The position numbers and the translations under genes were made by a program. This document shows positions 44,443-52,949 of a DNA stretch of 64,000 nucleotides, piece by piece. Origin of the DNA: Teichococcus vastitatis (GTDB lineage Bacteria > Pseudomonadota > Alphaproteobacteria > Acetobacterales > Acetobacteraceae); assembly GCF_003604215.1 (NCBI RefSeq), contig NZ_QXGS01000002.1:310001-374000 (forward strand), read 5' to 3'. Numbering within the stretch: the stretch's first letter is position 1; each line of letters begins with the position of its first letter. The notes beneath the pieces are model-generated. The model made no database searches and was not told where the DNA came from. It saw nothing but the letters and a program-made list of their open reading frames with translations.

Positions 44443-45792
44443 ATGAACCGCAGGGACTTGGCGCAGGGCATGATGCTGGCGGCCACATTGGGCGTGCTGC
44501 CCGGCACCGGGGCGGGGGCGCAGACGCCCGCGGGACCGCAAGGCTGGGTCACCGCCTGGACCGGCTCGGCCCAGGGGCCCTACCCGATCGGCAACCCGTC
44601 CGCCCAGCCGAACCAATCCTTCGCCTTTCCCCGGCCGGAGGAGGGCGCGCGCGACCAGAGCTTCCGCCTGGTGCTGCGGCCCGATTTGTGGGGACGCCGG
44701 GCCCGGCTGCGCTTCTCCAACGCCTTCGGCACCCGGCCGCTGCAACTCGCCGGGGTGCATGCCGGGCTGCACTGGGGCGGCGCGGCGGTGCTGCCCGGCA
44801 GCAACCGGCCGGTGCGCTTCGGCGGTGCCGACTCGGTCACGGTGCCGCCCGGCGGCCAGATCTGGTCCGACGCGGTGGAGCTGCCCTTCGCCGCAGAGCC
44901 GGATGCGGCGCTGCTGTTCGGCCGCAAGCTGGCGGTGTCGTTCCACGTCGCCGGTTCCTCCGGCCCGATGACCTGGCACGCCAAGGCGCTGCAGACCTCA
45001 TACGTGACGCCGCCCGGCGCCGGGTCGCGCGGCGCGGAGGAGGGCGAGGCGAGCTTCCCCTTCTCCACCGCCTCCTGGTTCTTCCTCGACGCGGTGGACA
45101 TGACGGCGCCGTCCGGCACGCCGGTGGTGCTGTGCTTCGGCGACTCGATCACCGACGGCACCGCCTCCACCATGAACGGCGACGACCGCTGGCCGGACGT
45201 GCTGTCGCGCCGGCTGCACGCCGCGCTCGGCAACCGGGTGGCGGTGGTGAATGCCGGCATCGGCGGCAACCAGGTGGTCGGTCCGGCGGAATACGGGCCG
45301 CAGAAGCCCTTCCCCGGCGGCCCCTCGGCGCTCGCGCGGCTGGAGCGCGACATCACCTCCCTGTCCGGCATCCGCAGCGTGGTCTGGCTGGAAGGCACCA
45401 ATGATTTCAGCCGCAACGGCAATGCCAGCTTCGAGGCGGTGCGCGACGGCATGCGCCAGGGGGTGGAGCGCCTGCGCGCCGCCATCCCCGGCATCCGGGT
45501 GGTGGGCGCCACGGTGACGCCGGCACTTGGCAGCAGCAGCGCCGCGCATGGCCATGCCGAGCAGGACGAGAAGCGGAAGGCGCTGAACAGCTTCATCCGC
45601 GAGGGCGGGCTGTTCGACGCGGTGGTGGATTTCGACGCGGCGACGCGCGATCCGGCGACGGGCGGGCTGCGGCCGGAAATGGTGCCCGATTCGACGATCG
45701 GCGGCCCCGGCGACAAGCTGCACCCGAACCGCGCCGGCTATCTGGCGATGGGCCTGGCGGCGGATCCGCAGGCGGTGCTGCCGCGCGGTTGA
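44443..45792 (+). CDS. SGNH/GDSL hydrolase, exported
   Basis: A 449-residue hydrolase. A twin-arginine-like leader (MNRRDLAQGMMLAATLG) ends near AGAQ at residue 27. An N-terminal beta-domain (about 35-190) with GWVTAWTGSAQGPYP precedes the SGNH core: Ser235 in FGDSITDG (block I), the Gly in NAGIGGNQ (block II), Asn in LEGTNDFS (block III) and Asp/His in GDKLHPNRAGY (block V). All catalytic positions are present. It resembles secreted carbohydrate esterases or lipases; the substrate is unknown. It could deacylate a cell-surface glycan, given the nearby locus, but that is speculation. Confidence 0.88.
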   Translation: MNRRDLAQGMMLAATLGVLPGTGAGAQTPAGPQGWVTAWTGSAQGPYPIGNPSAQPNQSFAFPRPEEGARDQSFRLVLRPDLWGRRARLRFSNAFGTRPLQLAGVHAGLHWGGAAVLPGSNRPVRFGGADSVTVPPGGQIWSDAVELPFAAEPDAALLFGRKLAVSFHVAGSSGPMTWHAKALQTSYVTPPGAGSRGAEEGEASFPFSTASWFFLDAVDMTAPSGTPVVLCFGDSITDGTASTMNGDDRWPDVLSRRLHAALGNRVAVVNAGIGGNQVVGPAEYGPQKPFPGGPSALARLERDITSLSGIRSVVWLEGTNDFSRNGNASFEAVRDGMRQGVERLRAAIPGIRVVGATVTPALGSSSAAHGHAEQDEKRKALNSFIREGGLFDAVVDFDAATRDPATGGLRPEMVPDSTIGGPGDKLHPNRAGYLAMGLAADPQAVLPRG

Positions 45793-45823
45793 TGCGGCGG
45801 GCGGGCGGGCCAATGTGCAGATC

Positions 45824-46591
45824 ATGGACCGCACCTCCGTCACCACCGTGTTCGCGCTTCACTTCCTGGGCGGCAGCGCCCGCGAATGGGAGGCGGTGGC
45901 GGAGCGGCTGCCGCCCAATCTCCGCCTGATGGCGCTGGATCTGCCCGGCTTCGGCGACGCGACGGGCAGCGGCGGCCACGACGTGGCCGCCATGGCCGAC
46001 CATGTCGCCGGCCAGATCCGCGCCCAGGCACCGCGCCGCTGGATGCTGGCCGGGCACAGCATGGGCGCCAAGGTGGCCGCCGCCATTGCCCGGCGGGCCG
46101 AGGACGGCGCGCCCGGCTTGTCCGGGCTCGCCGGGCTGGTGACGCTGGCCGGCTCGCCACCCTCGCCGGAGCCGATGGCGGAGGAACGGCGGCGGCGCAT
46201 GCTGGGCTGGTTCGCCGGCCCGGCGGAGCAGTCTCGCGCCGAGGCGGAAGGCTTCATCGACGCCAACACCGCGAGCCGCCTGCCGGACCCATTGCGGGAG
46301 CTGGCGGTGGAGGATGTGCTGCGCGCCGACCGGGCCGCCTGGATGGCTTGGCTGGAACGCGGCTCGCGCGAGGACTGGTCCCGCCGCATCGGGCTGCTGA
46401 ACACCCCGGCGCTTGTTCTGGCGGGGGAGGCGGACAGTGACCTGGGGCCGGATGCGCAGCGCCGCCTGATGGCGCCCTATTTCAACGCCGCGAAGCTCGC
46501 CACCGTGCCGGGTGCCGCGCACCTGTTGCCGCTGGAAGCGCCGGACGCGGTGGCGGAGCTGATCGGAGGCTTCGCCCGTCGGGCCGGCTGA
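45824..46591 (+). CDS. alpha/beta hydrolase
   Basis: A 255-residue hydrolase with FALHFLGGSAREWEAVA (oxyanion region), LDLPGFGDATGSGGHD, the nucleophile elbow LAGHSMGAKVA, an acidic residue in LVLAGEADSDLGP and the catalytic His in VPGAAHLLPLEAP. A start at the GTG at 45815 would add three residues; the ATG at 45824 was chosen. No signal peptide is seen, so it is cytosolic. The substrate is unknown. It converges with the small membrane protein gene 15 bases away. Confidence 0.82.
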   Translation: MDRTSVTTVFALHFLGGSAREWEAVAERLPPNLRLMALDLPGFGDATGSGGHDVAAMADHVAGQIRAQAPRRWMLAGHSMGAKVAAAIARRAEDGAPGLSGLAGLVTLAGSPPSPEPMAEERRRRMLGWFAGPAEQSRAEAEGFIDANTASRLPDPLRELAVEDVLRADRAAWMAWLERGSREDWSRRIGLLNTPALVLAGEADSDLGPDAQRRLMAPYFNAAKLATVPGAAHLLPLEAPDAVAELIGGFARRAG

Positions 46592-46606
46592 GGCCCGCCT
46601 CAGCCG

Positions 46607-46960
46607 TCAGCCGTTCCGCCAGAACTGCCACGCCGTTCCCAGCAGGCCGGCCACGATCAGCAATAAGCAACAGCCTTTGAAGAAGCGCAGCTCAGCCCGG
46701 TTGTTCCGCCGTGCCGCAGCCCGGTCGGCCCGCGCTTCCAGCGACGCTGGCGGCTGTTGGCGGGCGTGGAACACGGCCAGGCTCCAGACGGGCACCTGGT
46801 CCGACAGCTCCGCGCGGGTGCACACCAGAAGCAACAGCAGCCCCAGGATCATCACGCCCGGGAAGCCCAGTAGCCACGCCACCAGGATGGCCAGCGCGGC
46901 GAGGCCGGCCAGCGCCGCCCAGGCGAGAAGTTGCGCCAGCCGGCGCGATGATGGGTCCAT
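46607..46960 (-). CDS. hypothetical small membrane protein
   Basis: A 117-residue protein with a hydrophobic double segment at about 13-48 (AWAALAGLAALAILVAWLLG, then FPGVMILGLLLLLV) and another near the C-terminus (FFKGCCLLLIVAGLLGTAW). The middle is polar and basic with ARADRAAARRNNRAELR. No family was recognised. It lies 62 bases after the end-of-operon amino acid permease gene region on the same strand, so read-through expression is possible. Function unknown. Confidence 0.6.
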   Translation of the reverse strand: MDPSSRRLAQLLAWAALAGLAALAILVAWLLGFPGVMILGLLLLLVCTRAELSDQVPVWSLAVFHARQQPPASLEARADRAAARRNNRAELRFFKGCCLLLIVAGLLGTAWQFWRNG

Positions 46961-47022
46961 GATGGCGGCTCCGCAGCACCGGCCCAGGCTGGCACAGGCT
47001 GCGGCCGGGCGGGCGGCTTTCC

Positions 47023-47694
47023 TCAGCGCCCGGCCAGGGCCCGGTTTTCCAGCCGGGACACCAGCCGCACCACCGGCCAGAGCAGCAGGAAATAGGCCAG
47101 CGCCGCCGCCACGATGGGCGTCGCGTTGTAGGTGGCGTTCTGCGCCTGGCGCGCCTGGAACAACAATTCCGGCAGGGCAACCACGGACGCGATGGAGGTC
47201 AGCTTCACCACCTCCAGCGTGTTGCTGACCAGATCGGGCAGAACGTTGCGCACCGCCTGCGGCAGCACGACGTGGCGCAGCGTCTGGCCGCGGCTGAGCC
47301 CGGTGGAGCGCGCCGCCTCCATCTGGCCGCGCGGCACGCTCTCGATGCCGGCGCGGAACACCTCGCCGTAATAGCTGCCGGTGTTGAGCAGGAAGCCCAG
47401 CGCCACCGCGCCCCAGGCGCCCACATCGATCCCGGCGAAGGGCAGCCCGGCATACAGGAACACCAGCAGCACCAGGGGCGGGATGGCGCGGAAGACATCG
47501 GTCCAGCCCGCCGCCAGCAGCCGAACGAGGCGCGGGCCGGAGGTGGACAGCAGCGCCAGCACCACGCCGCCCGCGAGGCCGAGCGGCACCGTCATGGCCG
47601 ACAGCGCCAGGGTATAGAGGAAGCCGCGCCACAGGATCGGCCAGGCCTGGGTGACGATGTCCCAGTTCAGGAAGGCGAACAGGAAGTCTTCCAT
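47023..47694 (-). CDS. polar amino acid ABC transporter permease (HisM/GlnP family)
   Basis: A 223-residue inner-membrane permease with about five spans. FLYTLALSAMTVPLGLAGG begins the family domain, and the EAA loop is EAARSTGLSRGQTLRHVVLP followed by QAVRNVLPDLVSN. It pairs with the second permease at 47902-48582 and the ATPase at 48595-49341. No substrate-binding protein gene is in the window. The 66-bp repeats separate it from its partner, which is unusual because such genes normally touch. Confidence 0.92.
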   Translation of the reverse strand: MEDFLFAFLNWDIVTQAWPILWRGFLYTLALSAMTVPLGLAGGVVLALLSTSGPRLVRLLAAGWTDVFRAIPPLVLLVFLYAGLPFAGIDVGAWGAVALGFLLNTGSYYGEVFRAGIESVPRGQMEAARSTGLSRGQTLRHVVLPQAVRNVLPDLVSNTLEVVKLTSIASVVALPELLFQARQAQNATYNATPIVAAALAYFLLLWPVVRLVSRLENRALAGR

Positions 47695-47719
47695 GAGTGC
47701 TCGGCTAGCCTTTCACGGT

Positions 47720-47903
47720 GCGGTTCACGCTCTGCTCCTTGCTTCACTGCGCTGCTTGCGACCGCATGGTCGGGTTTCCAGCCATGCGGTTCACGCTCTG
47801 CTCCTCGCTTCGCTGCGCTGCTTGCGACCGCATGGTCGGGTTTCCGGCCATGCGGTTCACGCTCTGCTCCTCGCTCCGCTGCGGTGCTCGCGACCGCATG
47901 GTC
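47720..47903. repeat. 2.8-copy 66-bp tandem repeat with inverted-repeat arms
   Basis: Copies begin at 47720, 47786 and 47852; the third is cut at about 47903 by the permease stop. Copies 1 and 2 differ at only a few of 66 positions and copy 3 has a few more changes. Each unit begins GCGGTTCACGCTCTGCTCCT and ends with ACCGCATGG, a short spacer and CCATGCGGT, so neighbouring units carry inverted repeats that can fold into hairpins. Being a multiple of three, the repeat is open in several frames, but codon pattern and context do not support a protein. It looks like a REP-type element amplified in tandem between two transporter genes. Confidence 0.9.
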
Positions 47904-48582
47904 AGCGCTTCCAGGCGAAGCGCGTCTCGATCCAGCGGCCGAGCGCGACGACGGGAATGAACAGCACCAGATAGGCGATCGCCCCCAGCGTCAGCGGCGA
48001 CGGGTTGGCCGAGAACGACATGGCGCTCTGCGAGGCGCCGAGGATCTCGGCCACGCCCACCACCGAGCCGAGCGCGGTGCCCTTGGTGATGGCGATGGTG
48101 CGGTTGGTCAGCGGCGGCACGGTGATGCGCAGCGCCTGCGGCAGCACCACCATGCGCAGCGTCTGCAGAAAGGAAAGCCCGGTGGAGCGTGCCGCCTCCC
48201 ACTGGCCCTTCGGCACGGCGGTGATGCCGGCCCAGAAGATCTCCTCGGAAAACGCCATCAGCACCAGGGTCAGCGACAGCCAGGTGGCGGCGAAGCCGGA
48301 GATCGACAGCCCCGCCGCCGGCAGGCCGAAGAACAGCAGCACGATGATGACCAGCGGCGGCAGGGCGCGGAACACGTCCACGGTGAAGATGATCGCCCAG
48401 TTCAGCACGCGCAGCCCGAAGGAACGGATCACCGCCAGCGCCAGCCCGAGGGCGAGGCCGCACACCACGATCAGCAGCGCCAGCACCACGGTCAGGCCGA
48501 GCCCCTGTGCCACCAGCGGCAGGTACTGCGCCATGACCTTCAGGTTGAAGAAGGAGAAGATGAAACTGTTCAGCGCGTCCAT
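47902..48582 (-). CDS. polar amino acid ABC transporter permease (HisQ family)
   Basis: A 226-residue permease with about five spans. Motifs include LVAQGLGLTVVLALLIVVCG, the EAA loop EAARSTGLSFLQTLRMVVLP and QALRITVPPLTNRTIAITKG. The start ATG is at 48580-48582, 12 bases after the ATPase stop, so it follows the ATPase in one operon. The stop codon falls directly at the end of the tandem repeats. It should form a heterodimer with the 47023-47694 product. Confidence 0.92.
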   Translation of the reverse strand: MDALNSFIFSFFNLKVMAQYLPLVAQGLGLTVVLALLIVVCGLALGLALAVIRSFGLRVLNWAIIFTVDVFRALPPLVIIVLLFFGLPAAGLSISGFAATWLSLTLVLMAFSEEIFWAGITAVPKGQWEAARSTGLSFLQTLRMVVLPQALRITVPPLTNRTIAITKGTALGSVVGVAEILGASQSAMSFSANPSPLTLGAIAYLVLFIPVVALGRWIETRFAWKR

Positions 48583-48594
48583 GGCGATCCGGCC

Positions 48595-49341
48595 TCAATG
48601 CCGGTCGATCTGGCGGATAAAGGCGCGGGTGCGCTCGTGCCGGGGCGCGTCGAAGATCTGCGCCGGCGGTCCTTCCTCCAGCTTCTGGCCATCGGCCATG
48701 AACACCACGCGGTCGGCGGCGGCCTTGGCAAAGGCCATCTCGTGGCTCACCACCACCATGGTCATGCCGTCCTGCCGCAGCTCGCGCATCACGTTCAGCA
48801 CGCCGCCCACCAGCTCGGGGTCCAGCGCGCTGGTCGGCTCGTCGAACAGCATCACCCGCGGCTCCAGCGCGATGGCGCGGGCAATGGCGACGCGCTGCTG
48901 CTGGCCGCCCGAGAGCTGCGCCGGGTAATGGTCCATCCGCTCCGCCAGGCCGACGCGGTCGAGCGCGCGGGCGGCGAGCTGGGCCGCCTGGTCCTTGTCC
49001 TGGCCCAGCACCTTGCGCAGCGCCAGCATGACGTTGGCCCGCGCGGTCATGTGCGGGTACAAGTTGAAGCTCTGGAACACCATGCCGATGCGCCGCCGCG
49101 CGGCGTTGAGGTCGGTCTTCGGGCTCAGCAGCTCGATGCCGTCGACCTGGATGGAGCCGTCATCCGGCTCCTCCAGCCGGTTCAGGCAGCGCAGCAGGGT
49201 GGATTTGCCGGAACCCGAGGGGCCGATGATGAACACCAGCTCGCGCTCGGCGACGCTGAGATCCACGCCCTTCAGCACCGCCAGCCCGCCGAATTTCTTC
49301 CAAAGGCCACGGGCATCGATGATCGGGGGCGAGTGGGTCAT
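48595..49341 (-). CDS. polar amino acid ABC transporter ATP-binding protein (GlnQ family)
   Basis: A 248-residue ATPase with Walker A IIGPSGSGKSTLLRCLN, Q-loop GMVFQSFNLYPHMTA, signature LSGGQQQRVAIARAIAL and Walker B VMLFDEPTSALDPELV, then the switch His in VVVSHEMAFA. The FQSFNLYPH Q-loop is diagnostic of glutamine/histidine-type importers. It is the first gene of a three-gene operon with the two permeases; the periplasmic binding protein must be encoded elsewhere. Confidence 0.95.
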   Translation of the reverse strand: MTHSPPIIDARGLWKKFGGLAVLKGVDLSVAERELVFIIGPSGSGKSTLLRCLNRLEEPDDGSIQVDGIELLSPKTDLNAARRRIGMVFQSFNLYPHMTARANVMLALRKVLGQDKDQAAQLAARALDRVGLAERMDHYPAQLSGGQQQRVAIARAIALEPRVMLFDEPTSALDPELVGGVLNVMRELRQDGMTMVVVSHEMAFAKAAADRVVFMADGQKLEEGPPAQIFDAPRHERTRAFIRQIDRH

Positions 49342-49411
49342 CGGACCTCCTGAACGCGGCGCAAGGGGCGCCTATAGCGGGTCCGGCCCGCGGGGCGAAT
49401 GGCCAAGGCCG

Positions 49412-49436
49412 CGGCGTGCCGGATTCCGGCACGCCG
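49412..49436 (-). terminator. strong hairpin after the 5'-nucleotidase gene
   Basis: Eleven-bp perfect arms (CGGCGTGCCGG, loop ATT, CCGGCACGCCG) lie directly next to the nucleotidase stop codon. The position and strength suggest a transcription terminator, although no U-tract follows. Confidence 0.65.
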
Positions 49437-51044
49437 TTATCGCCGCTCGATCCGCCCGTCGAGGCGCGAGCGGGAGGCGCCCTCCAGCCGGATATAGGCC
49501 GCCACCACATCCTCCAGCGGCGGGCCGTTGTCGTAGGAATCCAGCGCCTTGTCGCGGAACGGCGTATAGCCGTCGCCGCCGCGGCGGGTGAAGTTGTTGG
49601 TCACCACGCGATAGACGCGCTCCGGGTCGAGCGGCTTGTAGCCATCGCCGTCCCGCACGCTGACGGAGCGGACGCGCTGTCCGGCCGGCGCGGCGGGATC
49701 GAAGCCGTAGCGCAGCCCGCCAACCTGGGCGAAGCCGCCGCCATTTTCGGCATAGCGACCGAGGCCGATCTCCAGCGCCTGCCGCAGGTCGCTGCCGCGG
49801 ATGGTCAGCGTGGCCAGCGTGTTGCCGAAGGGCAGCACCTCCAGCACGTCGCCCAGCGATACCTGCCCCTGCGGCAGCCCGGCGCGCAGCCCGCCACCAT
49901 TGGTCACCGCCACCTCGGCGCCCGGCACCGCGGCCAGCATGGCGTCGGCCACCAGATTGCCGAGGCCGCATTCGCCCTTGCGGCACTCGCTGTTGGACAG
50001 CGCCACCGGACTCTGCCCCACCGGGCGCGCGCGTAGCTCGGCCAGCGGCTTGCCATAGCCGGCCACCAGCGCGGCGACGGAGGCGTCCTCGGCCAGCTCC
50101 GGCGTGACCGGCAGCACCCGCCCGCCCTGCGCCAGGATCCTGCCATCCGGCGCGAGATCGAGGTCGAGCCGGCCGAGCCAGCGGCCATAGGCGCCGGCCT
50201 GCACGATGCGCACCGCGCGGTCGGGTCCGTCCACCATCACGGGGGAAGAGCCTTCCGCCTCCGGCAGGCCGTTGCCCAGCAGGGTGTGCGAGTGGCCGCC
50301 GACGATCAGGTCGATGCCGGGCACGGCGGCGGCGAGGCGCTGGTCCGGCACCAGCCCCAGATGCGACAGCACCACGATCGTGGCCGGGCCCCCGGCGCGG
50401 ATCGCGGCGCTCGCGCGCAGCGCCGCCTCCCGCGCGTCGGTGAAGGCCACGGTGGGGCCGGGGGAGGAGGCTTCCGGCGTGGTCTCCGTGGTCAGGCCGA
50501 TCAGGCCGATGCGCTGCTCGCCGTGGCGGAACACGGCGTGGCTGCCGATCCGGCCCTGCAGCAGCGGCTCGCGACTGACGTCCAGATTGGCCGAGAGCAG
50601 CGGGAAATCCACCAGCGCCGCGTAATCCGCGAGCCGCTGCGGCCCGCCGTCGAATTCGTGGTTGCCGAGCGTCATGGCGTGGGTGCGGTTGGCGCGCTGC
50701 ACCGCCGCCTCGGTCCGGCCGTTGTGCGCCGTGTGGTACAGGCTGCCGGTGAACTGGTCGCCGGCATCGAGTCGCAGCACGCCGCGGCCCTCGGCGCGCG
50801 CCTCGGCCTCCAGCATGCTCCAGCCGCTGGCCAGCCGGGCCGAGCCGCCGACGCAGGGCCGACCTTCGCGGCAGGTGCCGCCGGTGGGCTGCTGCCCGTC
50901 ATGCTTGGCGTGGAAGTCGTTCAGGTGCAGCAGGCTGACCCGCGATCCGATCCCCTGCGCACGGGTCCCGCGCAGCGCCGGAATGGCCAGGGGAACGGCG
51001 AGGCTTGTGGCCAGCAGGGCACGGCGGGACAGCAAGGCGCGCAT
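49437..51044 (-). CDS. exported 5'-nucleotidase / metallophosphatase
   Basis: A 535-residue UshA-like enzyme. A twin-arginine-type leader (LSRRALLATSLAVPLAIP) is followed by the metal-binding motifs LLHLNDFHAKHDG, LDAGDQFTGSLYHT, TLGNHEFDGG, VVLSHLG and VGGHSHTLLG. The C-terminal nucleotide-binding domain shows LGNLVADAMLAAVPGAEVA, TNGGGLRAGLP and TNNFTRRGGDGYTPF. It would dephosphorylate nucleotides or related sugar nucleotides in the periplasm. A longer frame to 51197 has no conserved residues upstream of the signal. It diverges from the TauE-type gene across 151 bases. Confidence 0.92.
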   Translation of the reverse strand: MRALLSRRALLATSLAVPLAIPALRGTRAQGIGSRVSLLHLNDFHAKHDGQQPTGGTCREGRPCVGGSARLASGWSMLEAEARAEGRGVLRLDAGDQFTGSLYHTAHNGRTEAAVQRANRTHAMTLGNHEFDGGPQRLADYAALVDFPLLSANLDVSREPLLQGRIGSHAVFRHGEQRIGLIGLTTETTPEASSPGPTVAFTDAREAALRASAAIRAGGPATIVVLSHLGLVPDQRLAAAVPGIDLIVGGHSHTLLGNGLPEAEGSSPVMVDGPDRAVRIVQAGAYGRWLGRLDLDLAPDGRILAQGGRVLPVTPELAEDASVAALVAGYGKPLAELRARPVGQSPVALSNSECRKGECGLGNLVADAMLAAVPGAEVAVTNGGGLRAGLPQGQVSLGDVLEVLPFGNTLATLTIRGSDLRQALEIGLGRYAENGGGFAQVGGLRYGFDPAAPAGQRVRSVSVRDGDGYKPLDPERVYRVVTNNFTRRGGDGYTPFRDKALDSYDNGPPLEDVVAAYIRLEGASRSRLDGRIERR

Positions 51045-51139
51045 CGGCAGCAATTCCCCGTTGGAGGCACAGAACTCTCTCGATACGCATGCTTTAGCCC
51101 AAGACTTGCCGTATTCGGAATGTCCCTTGTGCGAACCGG

Positions 51140-51161
51140 CCGGCGGGCGGCGGCCCGCCGG
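51140..51161 (+). other. strong hairpin in the leader of the TauE/SafE gene
   Basis: CCGGCGGGC and GCCCGCCGG form perfect 9-bp arms around a GGCG loop, 35 bases upstream of the TauE/SafE ATG. The position suits an attenuator or mRNA-stability element in the leader. No T-tract follows the stem. Confidence 0.45.
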
Positions 51162-51195
51162 TCGTCCTGTTGCTGGCTGTGAGACTGGAACCACC

Positions 51196-52110
51196 ATGCA
51201 GGTCTACCTGCCAATCGCCGAGATGTCGGTCGATGCGACGCTGCTGTTGGGCATCGGCTTTGGCGTGGGGTGGCTTTCCGGCCTGTTCGGGGTGGGCGGC
51301 GGCTTTCTGCTGACCCCGCTGCTGATCCTGGTCGGCATTCCCGCGCCGGTGGCGGTGGCCTCGGGCGCCAATCAGACGCTGGGCGCCTCGGTGTCCGGGC
51401 TGATCGCGCAGTGGCGGCGCGGCAATGTCGACCCGCGCATGGGGCTGGTGCTGCTGGTGGGCGGCTTCATCGGCTCGGCCATGGGGGTTGAGCTGTTCGC
51501 CTGGCTGCGCCGCCAGGGCCAGGTCGATCTGGCCGTCTCGATCTTCTACATCGTGGTGCTGGGCAGCGTCGGCGCGCTGATGGTGCGCGAAAGCGTGCGC
51601 GCCATCCTGCGCCGCCGCCGCTCCGGCGGCCCGGCGCGGCTGCACGCCCACATGTGGATGCACGGCCTGCCGTTCAAACTGCGCTTCCGCAAGTCGCGCC
51701 TCTACATCTCGGTAATCCCGCCCATGCTGGTGGGGCTCGGCATCGGCGTGCTGTCGGCGGTGATGGGCGTCGGCGGCGGCTTCATGCTGGTGCCGGCGAT
51801 GATCTACCTGCTGGGGATGCCCACCTCGGTGGTGATCGGCACCTCGCTGTTCCAGGTGGTGTTCGTCGCCGCCAACGTGACGCTGCTGCAGGCGGTGCAG
51901 ACCGGCAGCGTCGACATCGTGCTGACCCTGCTGCTGCTGCTGGGCGGCGTGGCGGGCGCGCAGTTCGGCGCTGCCATGGGCACGCGGCTGCGGGGCGAGG
52001 AAACCCGCGCCCTGCTCGGCCTGCTGGTGCTCGGCGTGGCGCTCAGCCTGCTGTGGGGCTTGGTGGCGACGCCGGACAGCCTGTTCGCCATCGGCCCGAT
52101 CCCGACATGA
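51196..52110 (+). CDS. TauE/SafE family sulfite exporter-like protein
   Basis: A 304-residue polytopic membrane protein with about eight spans. The family repeats are visible: LSGLFGVGGGFLLTPLLIL with ASGANQTLGAS in the first half and LSAVMGVGGGFMLVPAMIYL with VVIGTSLFQVVF in the second. Such proteins move sulfite, sulfoacetate or other organosulfur anions. The following TIGR02186 gene overlaps it by 4 bases (ATGA) and a Usp gene follows, a cluster repeatedly seen in alphaproteobacteria. The substrate is not known. Confidence 0.9.
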   Translation: MQVYLPIAEMSVDATLLLGIGFGVGWLSGLFGVGGGFLLTPLLILVGIPAPVAVASGANQTLGASVSGLIAQWRRGNVDPRMGLVLLVGGFIGSAMGVELFAWLRRQGQVDLAVSIFYIVVLGSVGALMVRESVRAILRRRRSGGPARLHAHMWMHGLPFKLRFRKSRLYISVIPPMLVGLGIGVLSAVMGVGGGFMLVPAMIYLLGMPTSVVIGTSLFQVVFVAANVTLLQAVQTGSVDIVLTLLLLLGGVAGAQFGAAMGTRLRGEETRALLGLLVLGVALSLLWGLVATPDSLFAIGPIPT

Positions 52111-52949
52111 GGCGCGCGAGGCGCGTTCTGCTGGCGCTGCTGCTGGGCCTCGGCATCGCTTCGGGCGCGCATCCCGCCCTGGTGCGGCCCCTGGCGGCGC
52201 AGCCCGCGCCGGCAGCCCCCCTGCCGCCGCCCCCGCCGCCCGCGCCGGGCAATCCGGCGGCCGCGCGCCCGCCCCTGGTGGCCGAGCTGTCGCAGGAGCG
52301 GGTGGACATCACCACCGGCTTCAGCGGCACCGAATTGCTGGTGTTCGGCGCCACCGAGCGGTTGCTCGGCGGGGAAGGCGGCGACGACGTGCTGGTGGTG
52401 GTGCAGAGCGGCGCCGAGCCGATGATCGTGCGGCGCAAGATCCGTGTGCTCGGTCTCTGGCTGAACGGCCCTTCCGCCCGCTTCCGGCAGGTGCCGGGCT
52501 TCTACCTGATGGCCGGAACCCGCCCGCTGCGCGAGATGCTGCCGCCGGAGGAACGGGAGGCCAAGCGGCTCGGCGTCGACCACCTGCCGCTGCAGTCGCT
52601 CGGCATCCAGGATCCGGCTTACCGCCAGGCCCTGCTGCAGTTGAAGCAGAGCGCCCGCCTCTGGCACGAGGAGGAGGAGGCGGTGCAGATTTCCGGCGCC
52701 CGGCTATTCCGCGCCCGCCTGCCGCTGCCCGCCGCCACCGACACCGGCGACTACCAGGTGCAGGTGCTGCTGGTGCGTGCCGGCCGCGTGGTGGCGCGGC
52801 AGGAGCTGGGCTTCCGGGTGGAGCGGGTCGGCGCCGCCGCGCGCATCGCCGATGTGGCAGCCACCGAGCCCGTGTTGTACGGTCTGGCCTGCATTCTGTT
52901 GGCCGCCTTCGCCGGCTGGCTCGGCAGCGTGCTGTTCCGGAGGGGATGA
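52107..52949 (+). CDS. TIGR02186 family exported membrane protein
   Basis: A 280-residue protein. A hydrophobic leader (RRVLLALLLGLGIASGAHP) is followed by a Pro-rich linker, then LVAELSQERVDITTGFSGTELLVFGAT, which is the TIGR02186 start, split over residues 52-78, and a C-terminal anchor (YGLACILLAAFAGWLGSVLF) ending with RRG. So it is a periplasmic domain held by a C-terminal span. It is translationally coupled to the TauE/SafE gene, suggesting a joint role in anion export. Biochemical function is unknown. Confidence 0.87.
   Translation: MRRARRVLLALLLGLGIASGAHPALVRPLAAQPAPAAPLPPPPPPAPGNPAAARPPLVAELSQERVDITTGFSGTELLVFGATERLLGGEGGDDVLVVVQSGAEPMIVRRKIRVLGLWLNGPSARFRQVPGFYLMAGTRPLREMLPPEEREAKRLGVDHLPLQSLGIQDPAYRQALLQLKQSARLWHEEEEAVQISGARLFRARLPLPAATDTGDYQVQVLLVRAGRVVARQELGFRVERVGAAARIADVAATEPVLYGLACILLAAFAGWLGSVLFRRG

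Noticed and set aside
41680-44979. A 1099-codon open frame on the minus strand opposite kup and its neighbours
   Set aside because: It lies antisense to well-supported genes and its product is His/Gln/Arg-rich without any motif; such frames are a by-product of codon bias in high-GC DNA.
47718-47960. A plus-strand frame reading 22-residue repeats through the tandem repeat
   Set aside because: The repeat length is a multiple of three, so several frames stay open; there is no ribosome site and the frame runs into the antisense of the permease gene.
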